Source of the DNA: CAJBLF01 sp964613015
GTDB lineage: Bacteria; Patescibacteriota; Gracilibacteria; Absconditabacterales; Absconditicoccaceae
Direction of reading: 5' to 3'
Length of the DNA stretch: 14,408 bases
Assembly (NCBI GenBank): GCA_964613015.1
Contig: CAZTFP010000031.1
Coordinates: 1-14,408, forward strand
The number at the start of each line of letters is the position of its first letter. Position 1 is the first letter of the stretch. The translations under genes were made by a program, and so were the position numbers. Below the pieces are notes generated by a model. That model did not search any database and was not told where the DNA came from. It saw nothing but the letters and a program-made list of their open reading frames with translations. Positions 1 through 9,173 of this stretch are shown piece by piece.

Positions 1-460
1 ATGGATAGTTGAATAAGTAACAAAGTTTTGATAATAATTCTTCTTTTGTAGGTACGTTCGCAAGTTCATTTACATATTCACCGCCTTGCCATTTCTTTTC
101 AAACCATCATCCTATAAACGAGAATTCTGATCCTTTATTTTCTCTTTTAAACTCTTTCAAATATTTATTGATTACTTTGAGCGGTCCAAATTCTTTTTCA
201 TGTGAATATAATGCAAATACTGATCATTCCAAAGTATCTACATTTACTTCCTCGAGTCCTGCGTCTTTGAGTGCCCTGAGAAAAATTCTTTTTTTAATAA
301 TATTCATTTCTCCATCAGCAGTTCTAAGTTCCATTCTGATTTTGTTGGCAACGGTAACAGCTATTCCTGATTGTTTTACAATCACCGCATTTGCTGAACC
401 GACGAGATCGTTTTTGTATTTTGCCAATAATTGATCTTTCTTTGCTTTGGTTATTGTCAT
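1..460 (-). CDS. rplJ: 50S ribosomal protein L10, C-terminal end off window
   Basis: This is the L10 protein of the ribosomal stalk, which anchors the L7/L12 dimers to 23S rRNA. The N-terminus, starting MTITKAKKDQLLAKY, matches the family pattern of a basic helix followed by a strand, then the NIIKKRIFLRALKDAGLE block and, near the window edge, NVPTKEELLSKL, which corresponds to the usual LPSREELLAKL. About 153 codons are visible and the 3' end lies beyond position 1. Two in-frame TGA codons read as Gly, after NVDTLE and in the FIGGW segment, and the family continues smoothly across both. I chose the ATG at 460 because the protein then begins at the usual L10 N-terminus and a GTAAG sits just upstream. 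An ATG at 502 would add 14 residues unlike L10. The gene has its own promoter and an L10-leader RNA upstream, so autoregulation by L10 is likely. Confidence 0.93.
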
Positions 461-531
461 TTTCTTACATGCAGAATTTAAAATGTATAATTTCGACATC
501 ATCCCACTGGTGCGGAATTGTGTCTCAATTT

Positions 532-558
532 AAAAAAAGACTCTTTCGAGGCTCTTAT
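532..558 (-). terminator. terminator-like hairpin in the L10 leader (attenuator)
   Basis: On the minus strand, AGAGCCTC and GAGTCT enclose a GAAA tetraloop and are followed at once by a run of seven T. The stem has one C-T mismatch and one G-T wobble, so it is moderate in strength. It lies between the L10-leader core and the L10 start codon. That is where an intrinsic terminator would act as an attenuator controlled by the leader. It could also simply be a weak terminator of the upstream transcript. Confidence 0.6.
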
Positions 559-640
559 ACAAAAAATAATGTTTGTATGTGAACCTAGGTAGGAATTGGT
601 GTTTTATGCTTTTAGCAACCTACTGTCTTGGGTAGTTATG
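559..640 (-). promoter_or_regulatory. Ribosomal protein L10 leader RNA (cis-regulatory)
   Basis: The minus strand carries CCAAGACAGTAGG at about 633-619 and CCTACCTAGGTT at about 593-582. These resemble the conserved halves of the L10 leader, which B. subtilis-type leaders show as an AGACAGCAGG arm and a CCTGCCGAGG arm. Here GTAGGTTG pairs with CAA-(TT bulge)-CCTAC, so the expected long stem with an internal bulge can form. The element sits directly upstream of rplJ, as in the known family, where free L10-L12 complex binds the leader and lowers expression. The match was recognised by eye, not by covariance search, and the outer boundaries are approximate. Confidence 0.75.
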
Positions 641-645
641 TGAGT

Positions 646-673
646 TTTATAGACAAACAGTGGACAATTGCAA
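646..673 (-). promoter_or_regulatory. Promoter of the L10 transcript
   Basis: On the minus strand TTGCAA (668-673) and TATAAA (646-651) are separated by exactly 16 bases, a good sigma-70 type arrangement. The start of transcription would fall near 638-640, right at the beginning of the L10 leader. It begins 7 bases past the stop codon of the 248 aa gene, so L10 can be transcribed independently of the giant-protein unit upstream. Confidence 0.6.
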
Positions 674-680
674 GAGAAAA

Positions 681-1427
681 TTAGAGATTTCATTTTAATG
701 TATTTATGTTGTTATTGTTTTCGTTTTGTGTTTTTTTATATGCTACTATATATTCGTCTTGTATTTTTTTCATTCCATCTTGTATTTTTTTAATAACTAA
801 TTCTTGAGTCATTTGGTGTATCATAGAGAAAAAAATATCTCAATGATTTTGCATATCTAATTTACCATCTTCGTTTAGTGGTACTATATATATATCATCT
901 TCTATCTTTACACTATAATTTTCTCATACATATGGAGAAATAACATCTTTGATCAAATTTTTTATCTTTTCCTTGATTTCTTTATCGCTTAATGGTAGTT
1001 TATATTCGACAGCATTGGCGACATAATTATAATTGGATTTTGTCTCATCCGAGATACCGCACCCCATTATGGCATGTCCTAATCGAACTTCATCCATAGT
1101 CTGGTATCATATCTTGCTCATATCCAATGCCTCCTTGAACCATGGATACGCGACCATCGTTCATAATTTCACATAGGTCTGTAAGGTACCATCATCAACT
1201 CCTACAGTTCATCCGTCTATATGACGCTCAAGTACTACTTTTTCATCTCATAGGGAATATATTTCCTTTCTTTTCATGATAGTCTGAGGATCGACTTTTA
1301 CTTCTTTCCCATATTTCTCTCCTATCTTTTTCAAAGCATCATAAAATTTTCATGACTGGCTATTCAACCACATATCGATCTTTTCTTGGCTATTTCACTC
1401 ATACAGATACTGTTCTCAATTTTCCAT
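681..1427 (-). CDS. Unrecognised 248 aa protein, last gene of the giant-protein unit
   Basis: I do not recognise this protein. It is 248 residues long when about ten in-frame TGA codons are read as Gly; with TGA as stop it falls into short fragments. It has no signal peptide and no membrane segment. The N-terminal two thirds is a mixed helical and strand region with conserved-looking patches such as VLERHIDGGTVGVDDG and RLGHAIMGCGISDE. The C-terminal third is charged, with a short internal repeat (IKKIQDG, MKKIQDE) and an Asn-rich basic tail. It starts at the ATG 23 bases after the stop of the giant gene, in the same direction, so the two are probably co-transcribed. There is no clear Shine-Dalgarno sequence, as for most genes here. 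It may act together with the giant protein, but nothing in its sequence proves this. Confidence 0.8.
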
Positions 1428-1450
1428 GTATTTATTATAATAGATTAAAA

Positions 1451-4400
1451 TTATTTTTTAGATGCTTCCGTTAATTTATTACCATCACTCTTAGCATCAA
1501 TCCTGAAATATTTTTTACCTCCGATAGTTATTATATTCTTCCCTAGTGTTGATATATTTACATCTTTTGCTTGATCGAATGATAAGAAATATTCTGTATT
1601 TCAATTATTATCCACCTCCTTCACATCATAGTTTGTTCAAAATTCACTGCTATTCTTCACTTCTAGATATGCCTCTCATTTATCGAATGAAACTTTTCCT
1701 ACATCTGCTTCTGATCCTTGATAGGTATATCACATATCTATAGGTTTTCCATCATCGCCTATGACTTGTATTTTACACTTCTTGCCTGATAAATCAATAC
1801 TTCTTGTAGCTTCATATAACCTTCGGATATGATATTCTCAAATACCAACTTCTATATAAATTTTATTTCCATTAGCATCCAAACCTTCTTCCATAACTGT
1901 TGTCTCATTTAATTTATCGAATTTTGCTTTATCTACATTGACTGTTATCACATAATCTCAACTTTTCTCAACATACTTAATTTTTATATCGGATAAATTA
2001 TGGATAGGTTCAAGTCATCAAGAATGCCTTACAGAAATGCTATTTTGTTTCATTCATATTGTTTTGACTGTAACATCAGTTACTCATATTTTTTTGATTA
2101 TAAAGTCCTTGTAATTGTACATATTTGGTTTTCATCAATCGATTATATTAGACTCAGTGAGAGCTACTTCTGTCTCTATGCCGTTTATAAAAATATTTAT
2201 TTTAGGATTATCTTTGATAAACTCCTGGATTTTATTTAATGCTTCATCTACATTACTTTGTGTTACATTTTCTTTACCCTTTTTTAAATCTTTAACCACA
2301 TCATCATATTTTTCCATAAGCTCCATCAATTTTCATCAAGTACATTCAGGACCGAATGAATGAATGATATCACGAAACCATGGATCTTTTTGTAAAGGAG
2401 AAAGTCTGCTATATGCTATATCGAGGTTATCAGCAATTCTAATAATAGAAGATAATGGCGAATCGATACTCGAAGTCTGAAATTCTATTCCTACTCATGG
2501 AATGTCATTTCCCACTTTTCTTCCTTTGAATGCCTTGTCTTGAGCTATTACCTTGTCCTTATTACCTTTTGTTTTTTCACCATATTCTTTTTTTATTTTC
2601 TCTACCAATTCAGGGTTCTTGGAATTAATCTCAAATGTGATCTCTCCTTTATCGATTTGATCAGTGAACATTCAGCTCTGATTCAATGCATCTAAAATAC
2701 TTTTTACGCTTTCAGCATCTTCGAACAAAAATTCCATATCTTTATAGATCATCTTTCCATTATAGGTAACCTCTACCTTATCTGCACTATGAAAAAATAC
2801 CGCATTATACATATCCTTACATAATTGATTTATATTTTCTTCAGTAATATTTGGATCCATTGATTTTATCTGAATTTTAAATTCTGGCATGATGTTTTTT
2901 TCAAATACTATTGCTCCTAAAGGACCATGCAAGGATTTTGGCGCCTTAATAGTTTCTGTTTCTGGATATCAGAAATCATGCAGAACACCAGTCATTTTTA
3001 ATACAAATTGACTTGCTTTCTCGTTTAGTCAATAACTATTTTTAACCTTATCTACAAATTCAGGTACTTGCTTATATATCATTTCTACATAACTAGTAAC
3101 ATTTATCGAATGATCAAATCCATGAGAATTATATTGTGGTGGATTATCCAATGTCTGATAAAATGCAAATTCACTGAGTTTTTTTCATAAATTACTTTTT
3201 GGTTCTACTCCTATATTTTCTAAGTAATCATTAATACTTTTACCCGTGACCAATTCTCAATTTTTATCATAATATTCAAGTCATTTATCATGTAATTCTA
3301 AAGTAATTAAAAATCTCTTATCAAAATCTAATTCCTTACCTTTTATAACCTCGACATCTCTCAATGTTTTATATTTAGTTTGCAGATCTTCAAACGGCTG
3401 AGTCTCTTTGTGTTTATCACTTTTTATATCTTCTAAAATCGTTTCGTTTATTGTTTTATTATCTGCTAGTATATCCAGCTGTTTAATATTTTCATAATGA
3501 ACTCTAATATTCTTATATGCTTCTACAACACCCTTTAATCCTATAGTTATTAAATCATGTGTTTCTGGCATTATCATTTTTCTTATACTAGGATTTATCA
3601 CTTCTTCATGAAGCCGTAATTCATCGACGAGGTTCACCATATAATCTATACGGCCCAATCCATTCATTCATTTCACTGTTTCGTAATGATCCTTAATGTG
3701 TGACAAGATATCTTTTATTTTATTGAAAAACACTTCTACCTTTTTTATGATAGCAATTTTCTGCTCTGTAGTTGTCTGTGAGTTTATATTTTTTAATTCT
3801 TCTTTTAGCTCATTTAGTTCTTTTTCAAGCAGTATTTTCATTTCTTCTTCTGGCAGCGACAATAAGTGTTCTGGATTTACTAAATCATCATTTTTTATTT
3901 CTTCTGTTTTATTTTCTGATCTTTCTGGTTGTACTTTTAACTCTTCTCATTTTTCTTTTCTTGCTTGTATATTTTCAATTAATTTACTGAATTCATCCAA
4001 GGTCAAATCTTCAAAATTTTGTTTTTTGCTGATATCGATATTTTTCTTTCATTCTTTGTCTAAACTTAATGTTTCATTTTTCCACAATTCATTTTTTTTG
4101 ATATAAGCTTTCCATTCATTGATTCATCACATATCTTCCCAATCTTTCAGAGTCAATTCATCAAAAGTTTTTTCTTGAAGAGCATTTATTTTTTTAATAT
4201 CCTGTGTCTGGGTCTTTCTAAGTATTTCATTATATTTCTTTTCTAAACTTATCGGTAATTTTCCTTCTTGACCCAACTGCTCTATTGTGTTCTTCAATTC
4301 TTGTAATGGTTTGGAATACTCCTTCCCTGGCTCTTTTACTAAATCTATATCAATAGTATTCAAAATATTTTTGGCAACATCAGCTCTGACACCACTTTTT

Positions 4401-6715
4401 ATTTTCATTTGTTTAGCTAAATAATCTATCTTGGTATCTATAGTGTTCATTATCTTTTGTGTATACGCTATATCTGTCACTATTCATTCTTTTTTTGTCA
4501 TATCTGTTATTTTTATATCATCGGATGTAATATCTCCTTTTTCTGGTACCATAGGTACAATTTTGTGAGCCATTTTCAATCCGACTACCAAGGTCACCGT
4601 TTGCATTACAGATTCTACGCTTATATCTTTAAATCTCTGATCAAAGGTCAAGCTTACAATCTGATCCGTTGTCATCATTCACAAAATCTCTGTAGAAAAT
4701 TGCATTCATGTATTCAAAGCATTTATGAGCTGAACCACTTTCACTGATTTCGTTAGGGAAGCTGCTCTTTCTATGGTCTTAAGTCAAGGCATAGTTCATA
4801 ATCTAAAAGCCATTCCTACCCCATTCATCACTCCCATATATAAAACACTTTGTGCCCACGCTTTGGGGCTTTTTAATTCATTGAGCATAGTATTCATATC
4901 GCCTGAAATTGCTCATGTTACTACAGTATTCACTACATGAAAAACAGTTCATTCTACGATCATTTGAGCAGCAAAAAGAAGCATTCTTCATCCAAGAGTC
5001 GCAGCTTCTATTCATCCAAGCATTGCTCACGCTGCCAAACTACCAATTCATCATGAGAATGCTGTGACTGCTATACTTACAAGAATTTGTTCACTCATTG
5101 CTTTCCATTTTTGTATTCCAGCATCTGAAGATCATCAATCATCTCCTATACCCTTTATATCATTATACAATTTAAATAGCTGATTATTCTTTCCTAAACT
5201 ATCAGCTCTTGCCGGATTTGCATCTAAAGAACTCTCTAATATAAAACTACTGAACCTTGCTGATATCATCTGATTATATTGTTGTACTCTTATATCTCTT
5301 ACCTTGTTTTCTATCTCTATCTTAATCTGTTGTGTAGATAGTCCGAGAGCTTCCAAAGCAGTCGTGATACTTTCTGTGAATTTCCCCTTTTCCTTATATT
5401 CTTTGGCACAAAGCACGAGTTCTTCCTTACTTAATTGTGGATGTATATTTTGTCGATGTCATCATAACACATTCATGATTCCTATGGACTGCACTGCGTC
5501 AGTTGATTCATTGCTATATACGGTATTTATCTCTTTTTGTAGAGTTTCCTTTTGATCTTCAAATTTTTTTTGAAGAAAAAGAATAAATTTTGTCGGTACT
5601 TTACCATTCAATTTACTTATAAGTTTTTGATATTGATTATCTAATCACAACATTTTTTGACTTCCACTTTCCTTTTTGAGATCTTTGAGAAATTCAGAAA
5701 TAATTTTGAGGTCAGGATATTTTTTCATATCTTCTGCATTGATGATATCATTTTCAAGCTTTCCCATATTTTCACTCGCATGAAATGATCAAAGATATCA
5801 CTTTTTACCCATGAGATATAATTGTCATCCTAACATTTCTCTCGTGTTTGAATAAGCATTACCTTTAGCATTTTCTATATCTTTCTGTGTTTGAGCTTTA
5901 CTAAGTATAGTAAACACATTTCATGTATTAATAAAAGCATCGGTACTGACACTTGGAAATGCAATTTCTCTTCCCATGTATTGATAAGAAAGATTTGTTG
6001 AATCTAATTTACCATTGCTTTTGATTTTTTCATTAAAAAAACTAGCGAATTGTTTCATCTGACTTTGATATTCTATATAATTACTACATTGATCAGATTG
6101 ATGTTCTTTGAGAAAACTCTGAATATCACTTATAAAATTATGATAAAATCTATAATCGCTTGCACCGGTCATCGTCTGTTGAAGTGCTTGGCAGAAATTT
6201 ACGAGCATTTCTTTTGCAGCACCAATAGAGGATTGCAATACCTCTATATTTTCTGTTATATTCTCTGTAAAAGTGAGATTATCAACTGTTTTTTTTATTC
6301 CATCAAAAGCTTTTATATTCTGATACAAGGGATTGATACCGTTGATATACATAGCTACATTTACATCTTTCTTCCAATCCATATTAACAAAATCCACTTT
6401 ATAATAATTTCCCGCATCTACAAAAAGTGATAACTTCAATACCTTAAGCTCATCTCATGTAAGTAGTTTATTCTGTTTGACTTTTTCTGTGATATCGTAC
6501 TTCGCTTTACTCAAAGAATCATGGAGCGTAGTTTTAAGATATTCTTTCTGTCAATCAAAGGCGTTGTTTTGTAGTTCTGTTTTTAACTTCCACATATTGT
6601 CTTCAAAATTTTTATTTTTTGCATCAAAAAATCAGTTAGGCTTCAAAGCATCCTGTATTTCCTGCAGATCTATCTGCTGATTCTTGTTTTTATCGATATT
6701 CTCTATGCCTGGCAT
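1451..6715 (-). CDS. Giant 1754 aa protein with glycine-rich hydrophobic region and C-terminal-half HD hydrolase domain
   Basis: One uninterrupted frame of 1755 codons has no TAA or TAG until 1451, and about 50 TGA codons are read as Gly. The N-terminus (MPGIENIDKNKN) is hydrophilic without a signal peptide. Residues 1-525 are mostly helical. Residues 544-605 are strongly hydrophobic, with 11 Gly in zipper-like spacing (FSGGIGSLAAGAMLGG), and could insert in or line a membrane. Residues 750-1015 are Lys/Glu-rich and probably coiled coil. Residues about 1190-1440 look like an HD-type metal-dependent phosphohydrolase: FDHS (H1202), VLHDFGYP (H1246, D1247), LHGPLGA (H1263), FFHSAD (H1309) and IIRIADNLD (D1429). 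The last 200 residues are strand-rich. The gene starts 3 bases after the 94 aa gene and is followed by the 248 aa gene. The HD domain suggests hydrolysis of a nucleotide or phosphoester, but the substrate is unknown. I am confident in the ORF and the HD call, not in any overall role. Confidence 0.88.
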
Positions 6716-6718
6716 ATC

Positions 6719-7003
6719 TTATATATCAGCTAAAAGTTTATCTAACTCTTTATCAGATATTTGATTTTCTTTCTCTTCCATATCTTTGATTCTTTGAACT
6801 AATTCTAATCATTTTTGCATAACCCCCTTTTCACGTTCTTTTTTTACCGTCTTAATAGATTGATTAATAAGGCGTATAATACCATCAATGGCCTGATTAT
6901 CCACGTAACTACTCTCTACCAATGCTAAAATTCCTTCCGCTAAATCTCGGTAAGGCTTAAGTTTTGTAAGCACCTTGATGAGGAGTTGTTTTTTGATTTC
7001 CAT
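6719..7003 (-). CDS. Unrecognised 94 aa helical protein, first gene of the giant-protein unit
   Basis: This small protein begins MEIKKQLLIKVLTKLKPYR and is almost entirely predicted helix: an amphipathic first half with regular hydrophobic spacing (LAEGILALVESSY, IIRLINQSIKTV), then a charged Lys/Glu tail (EEKENQISDKELDKLLADI). One in-frame TGA at 6809-6811 is read as Gly (MQKGLELVQRI); without it the protein would stop at 64 residues. There is no signal peptide or membrane segment. It leads the unit, about 25 bases downstream of a good promoter, and its TAA lies 3 bases before the ATG of the giant gene, so translational coupling is likely. A chaperone, adaptor or regulator for the giant protein would fit the layout, but that is inference only. 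I do not recognise a family. Confidence 0.82.
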
Positions 7004-7035
7004 ACAAACAAAACAACGATAAAATACACATGATA

Positions 7036-7064
7036 ATTATACGTATATACCTTGTTTTAATCAA
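7036..7064 (-). promoter_or_regulatory. Promoter of the giant-protein unit
   Basis: The minus strand has TTGATT (7059-7064), then 17 bases, then a perfect TATAAT (7036-7041). Transcription would start near 7029, leaving about 25 bases before the ATG at 7003. It is the best-matching minus promoter in this intergenic region and lies next to the tandem repeat at 7069-7132. Confidence 0.65.
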
Positions 7065-7068
7065 AAAA

Positions 7069-7132
7069 TTAGCCACTATTTTGTATAATATGATGACATT
7101 TTAGCCACTATTTTGTATAATATGATGATATT
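7069..7132. repeat. Two-copy 32-bp tandem direct repeat carrying TATAAT boxes
   Basis: Positions 7069-7100 are repeated at 7101-7132 with a single mismatch (7097 c, 7129 t). Each unit starts TTAGCCACTATT and holds TGTATAATATGATGA, so each carries a plus-strand TATAAT. TAGCCACTA inside the unit has palindromic TAG/CTA ends and could be a protein-binding site. The copies lie between the divergent HD-giant and RSH-like genes. The duplication doubles the -10 box and supplies a -35 for the second copy. Confidence 0.9.
7093..7121 (+). promoter_or_regulatory. Promoter toward the RSH-like gene
   Basis: ATGACA (7093-7098, one base from TTGACA) is followed by 17 bases and a perfect TATAAT (7116-7121), preceded by a TG as in extended -10 promoters. 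The -35 comes from the end of the first 32-bp repeat and the -10 from the second. The predicted leader to the ATG at 7263 is about 135 bases and contains an AAGGAG at 7160-7165 with no start codon at a useful distance, so the leader may hold something unseen. Confidence 0.55.
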
Positions 7133-7262
7133 TTTGTATTTTATGATAAAATATTTTTTAAGGAGTTTTAGACCTAAGAGCCATAGATTTTGACTATTAT
7201 TTTATTGGACGAGAATATTCATCTTGTGTTTTCATTATATATACATACATAAAACAATATTT

Positions 7263-8183
7263 ATGTCTTATAGTGGTATGGTAGAAGCAGTAATGGTACA
7301 AAAATTTCTGAATACACTATCATCAAAATATCCATTTTTTATGAGTCATTTTCCTATTATTGAGCAAGCATGTGATTTTGCACTTCATGCTCATGTAGGA
7401 CAAAAAAGAAAATATTCTGGAGGGCCTTTTATAGAACACCCCCTAAATGTCGCCCTCATGTGAGCCAAAAGATTTGGTGATATTAATTTGGTTGTAGCAA
7501 GTATCTTACATGATTGCGTCGAAGACAATAAAAACATAGATATTGAATCTATCTATACAATTTTTGGCGAAGAAATTTGATTTATCGTTGATTCCGTGAC
7601 AGACACTACGGACCACTTTTTTCACTATCCGACCCAAATATTCCATGATAGAATAGAAAAAATTCTCTATGGAGGCACGCAAGATATTAGGTGTATTTTG
7701 CTCAAACTTCATGATAGAGAAAACAACATCGATACCCTATGAGGCCTTGAAACTGATAAGCAAATAAGGATGAGCTTCGAGACACAAGCTATCTATGAAC
7801 CTCTAAAAAAACTTTTCGGATTTCATAAGAAAAAACCACAATCGATTTCTGCTTGTACTGAACTTCTTCATTATTATCTTAAGGCTAATCACATTACCAC
7901 TCCTGAAGAATTCAAAGAAATACTCCTCAATCAAACATTCTTTGATTTTGATAATGATACCTTCAATCTCGTCTACAAAAATTCTAATCGTATCTTCTGG
8001 AAAATAGATAATAAAAAAGTCTTTGAAAAACTTATACAAAGTAAAAACTTCGATGAAAAAATCGATATCATCTCTATAGAATGAGATTCAGATGGAAAAT
8101 TCTCCGTCATATTTAAATACAAGTGATGAAACGTATTTGAAGGATTGAAGAGCAAATTCATCATACATACAAACTTTTCATAA
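7263..8183 (+). CDS. RelA/SpoT-homologue (p)ppGpp hydrolase-type HD protein
   Basis: The protein has 306 residues, with six TGA codons read as Gly. Residues about 35-160 match the hydrolase domain of RSH proteins: AHVGQKRKYSGGPFIEHPLNVAL (H59) in family order, LHDCVEDN (H83, D84, E87, D88), a VTD segment and LKLHDRENNIDTL (D151, N155). All the metal and substrate residues expected in the HDxxED and KLxDRxxN motifs are present. In known RSH enzymes this domain removes pyrophosphate from (p)ppGpp with Mn2+. There is no synthetase or TGS/ACT domain; the last 140 residues, rich in Phe, Asn and Lys, match nothing I know. The ATG at 7263 gives the usual N-terminus, though a TTG at 7224 is also in frame. 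The methyltransferase gene follows 28 bases downstream. A Mesh1-like hydrolase or a related nucleotide pyrophosphohydrolase is the main alternative. Confidence 0.8.
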
Positions 8184-8211
8184 GACAATCTTTATCCTTT
8201 TTTTTGCTTCC

Positions 8212-9168
8212 ATGGATCAAATCTACAATCTCATCTCTGATGGAACCCTTAGCGATGAACTCTCGTATTGTTTAAGGAATAGGACACTAGAACAGAAATT
8301 TCTGTATATGAATACGTGAGCGTGAACGTATTACGATATCGTAAAAGTAGATAATATCTACCATGAATCCTATCCGCTCAATCTCTTCATAGATTTTGCT
8401 ACTAAAAATGTTTTTTCTACTGACAAAACAATGGCACTCATAAGCCTGTGATGCTGAAGATCAGAGATAGAATCATATATATTTGAACATATGAAAGATC
8501 ACTTCACTATTGACTATTACGGAGTAGATTCGTCAAAAAATATGCTAGATCTTTCCATCCAAAGGATGAAAAACATAAAAAGCATTCAGAAACACTTTAT
8601 TTGTGCTGACTTTTCTACCAATGAATTTAGAAGAGAACTTACTCAACTCACCACAAAATCCCAAACAAGAATATTTACTTTTTTCAGTAATACATTTGGT
8701 AATATTGAACCGAATAATATCATAGACATTCTTTTCAATCTCCTCAAATCAGGAGAAAAAATATGGTTGGACGTCCGTCTAAGAAGTGGAAAATCAGCAA
8801 AAGACGACCTGAAAGATTTTGAAAAATATCATCGATACCTCAACAACCAAGAAACACTTAATTTCTTTTACAATCCTATAGAAAATATAAAAATAGCTAA
8901 GAGTGACGGGCATCTTGGACTAAGTACTCAGAAGATTGATTATATAAATGCCATCAAATACCAATATAGCTTCATTTTGAATAAAAAAATCAGTGTTACT
9001 ATGAAAAATGAGACTATCACTATACTCCCATGAGAATCACTCAAAATTCTAAATATTTATACGTATGATGCAGACGGATTAATTCAGTTTTTTGAAGGAC
9101 ACAATTTCAAACTTATCCAAAAACATATCCAAGACGAGAGAGGACAATTTCTTTTTGAAAAAATTTAA
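8212..9168 (+). CDS. SAM-dependent methyltransferase, EgtD-like (histidine-specific methyltransferase family)
   Basis: The protein has 318 residues with five TGA codons read as Gly. SAM motif I is ALISLGCGRSEIE (residues 75-87), in which both G80 and G82 are TGA. The acidic strand-2 motif is YYGVDSSKNML (about 102-112), and FFSNTFGNIEPNN (about 160) resembles the PGSTIGNF segment of EgtD-type enzymes, followed by LKSGEKIWLDVRL. In EgtD this fold trimethylates the amino group of histidine on the way to ergothioneine; no other ergothioneine gene is visible, so the substrate here may differ. It lies 28 bases after the RSH-like gene in the same direction and has no clear ribosome-binding site. 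Its TAA ends only 5 bases before the stop of the convergent cell-wall gene. The methyltransferase fold is sure; the family assignment is less so. Confidence 0.72.
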
Positions 9169-9173
9169 TCAAA

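Noticed and set aside
461..502. Upstream ATG at 502 as the L10 start
   Set aside because: It adds 14 residues unlike the L10 N-terminus; ATG at 460 gives the expected start.
3696..4106. A 136-residue plus-strand open frame and other plus frames over 1546-6680
   Set aside because: They are Phe/Ser-rich mirror frames of the Lys/Glu-rich minus genes, with no protein-like motifs or ribosome-binding sites.
681..7003. A run of decayed or frameshifted pseudogene pieces on the minus strand
   Set aside because: All pieces lie in one frame, are broken only by TGA, and join into three clean genes under code 25.
7069..7132. CRISPR-type repeats
   Set aside because: There are only two copies, directly adjacent with no spacer, and no cas genes are nearby.
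7224..7262. TTG at 7224 as the start of the RSH-like gene
   Set aside because: The 13 added residues are not typical of RSH proteins and the ATG at 7263 suffices, though it cannot be excluded.
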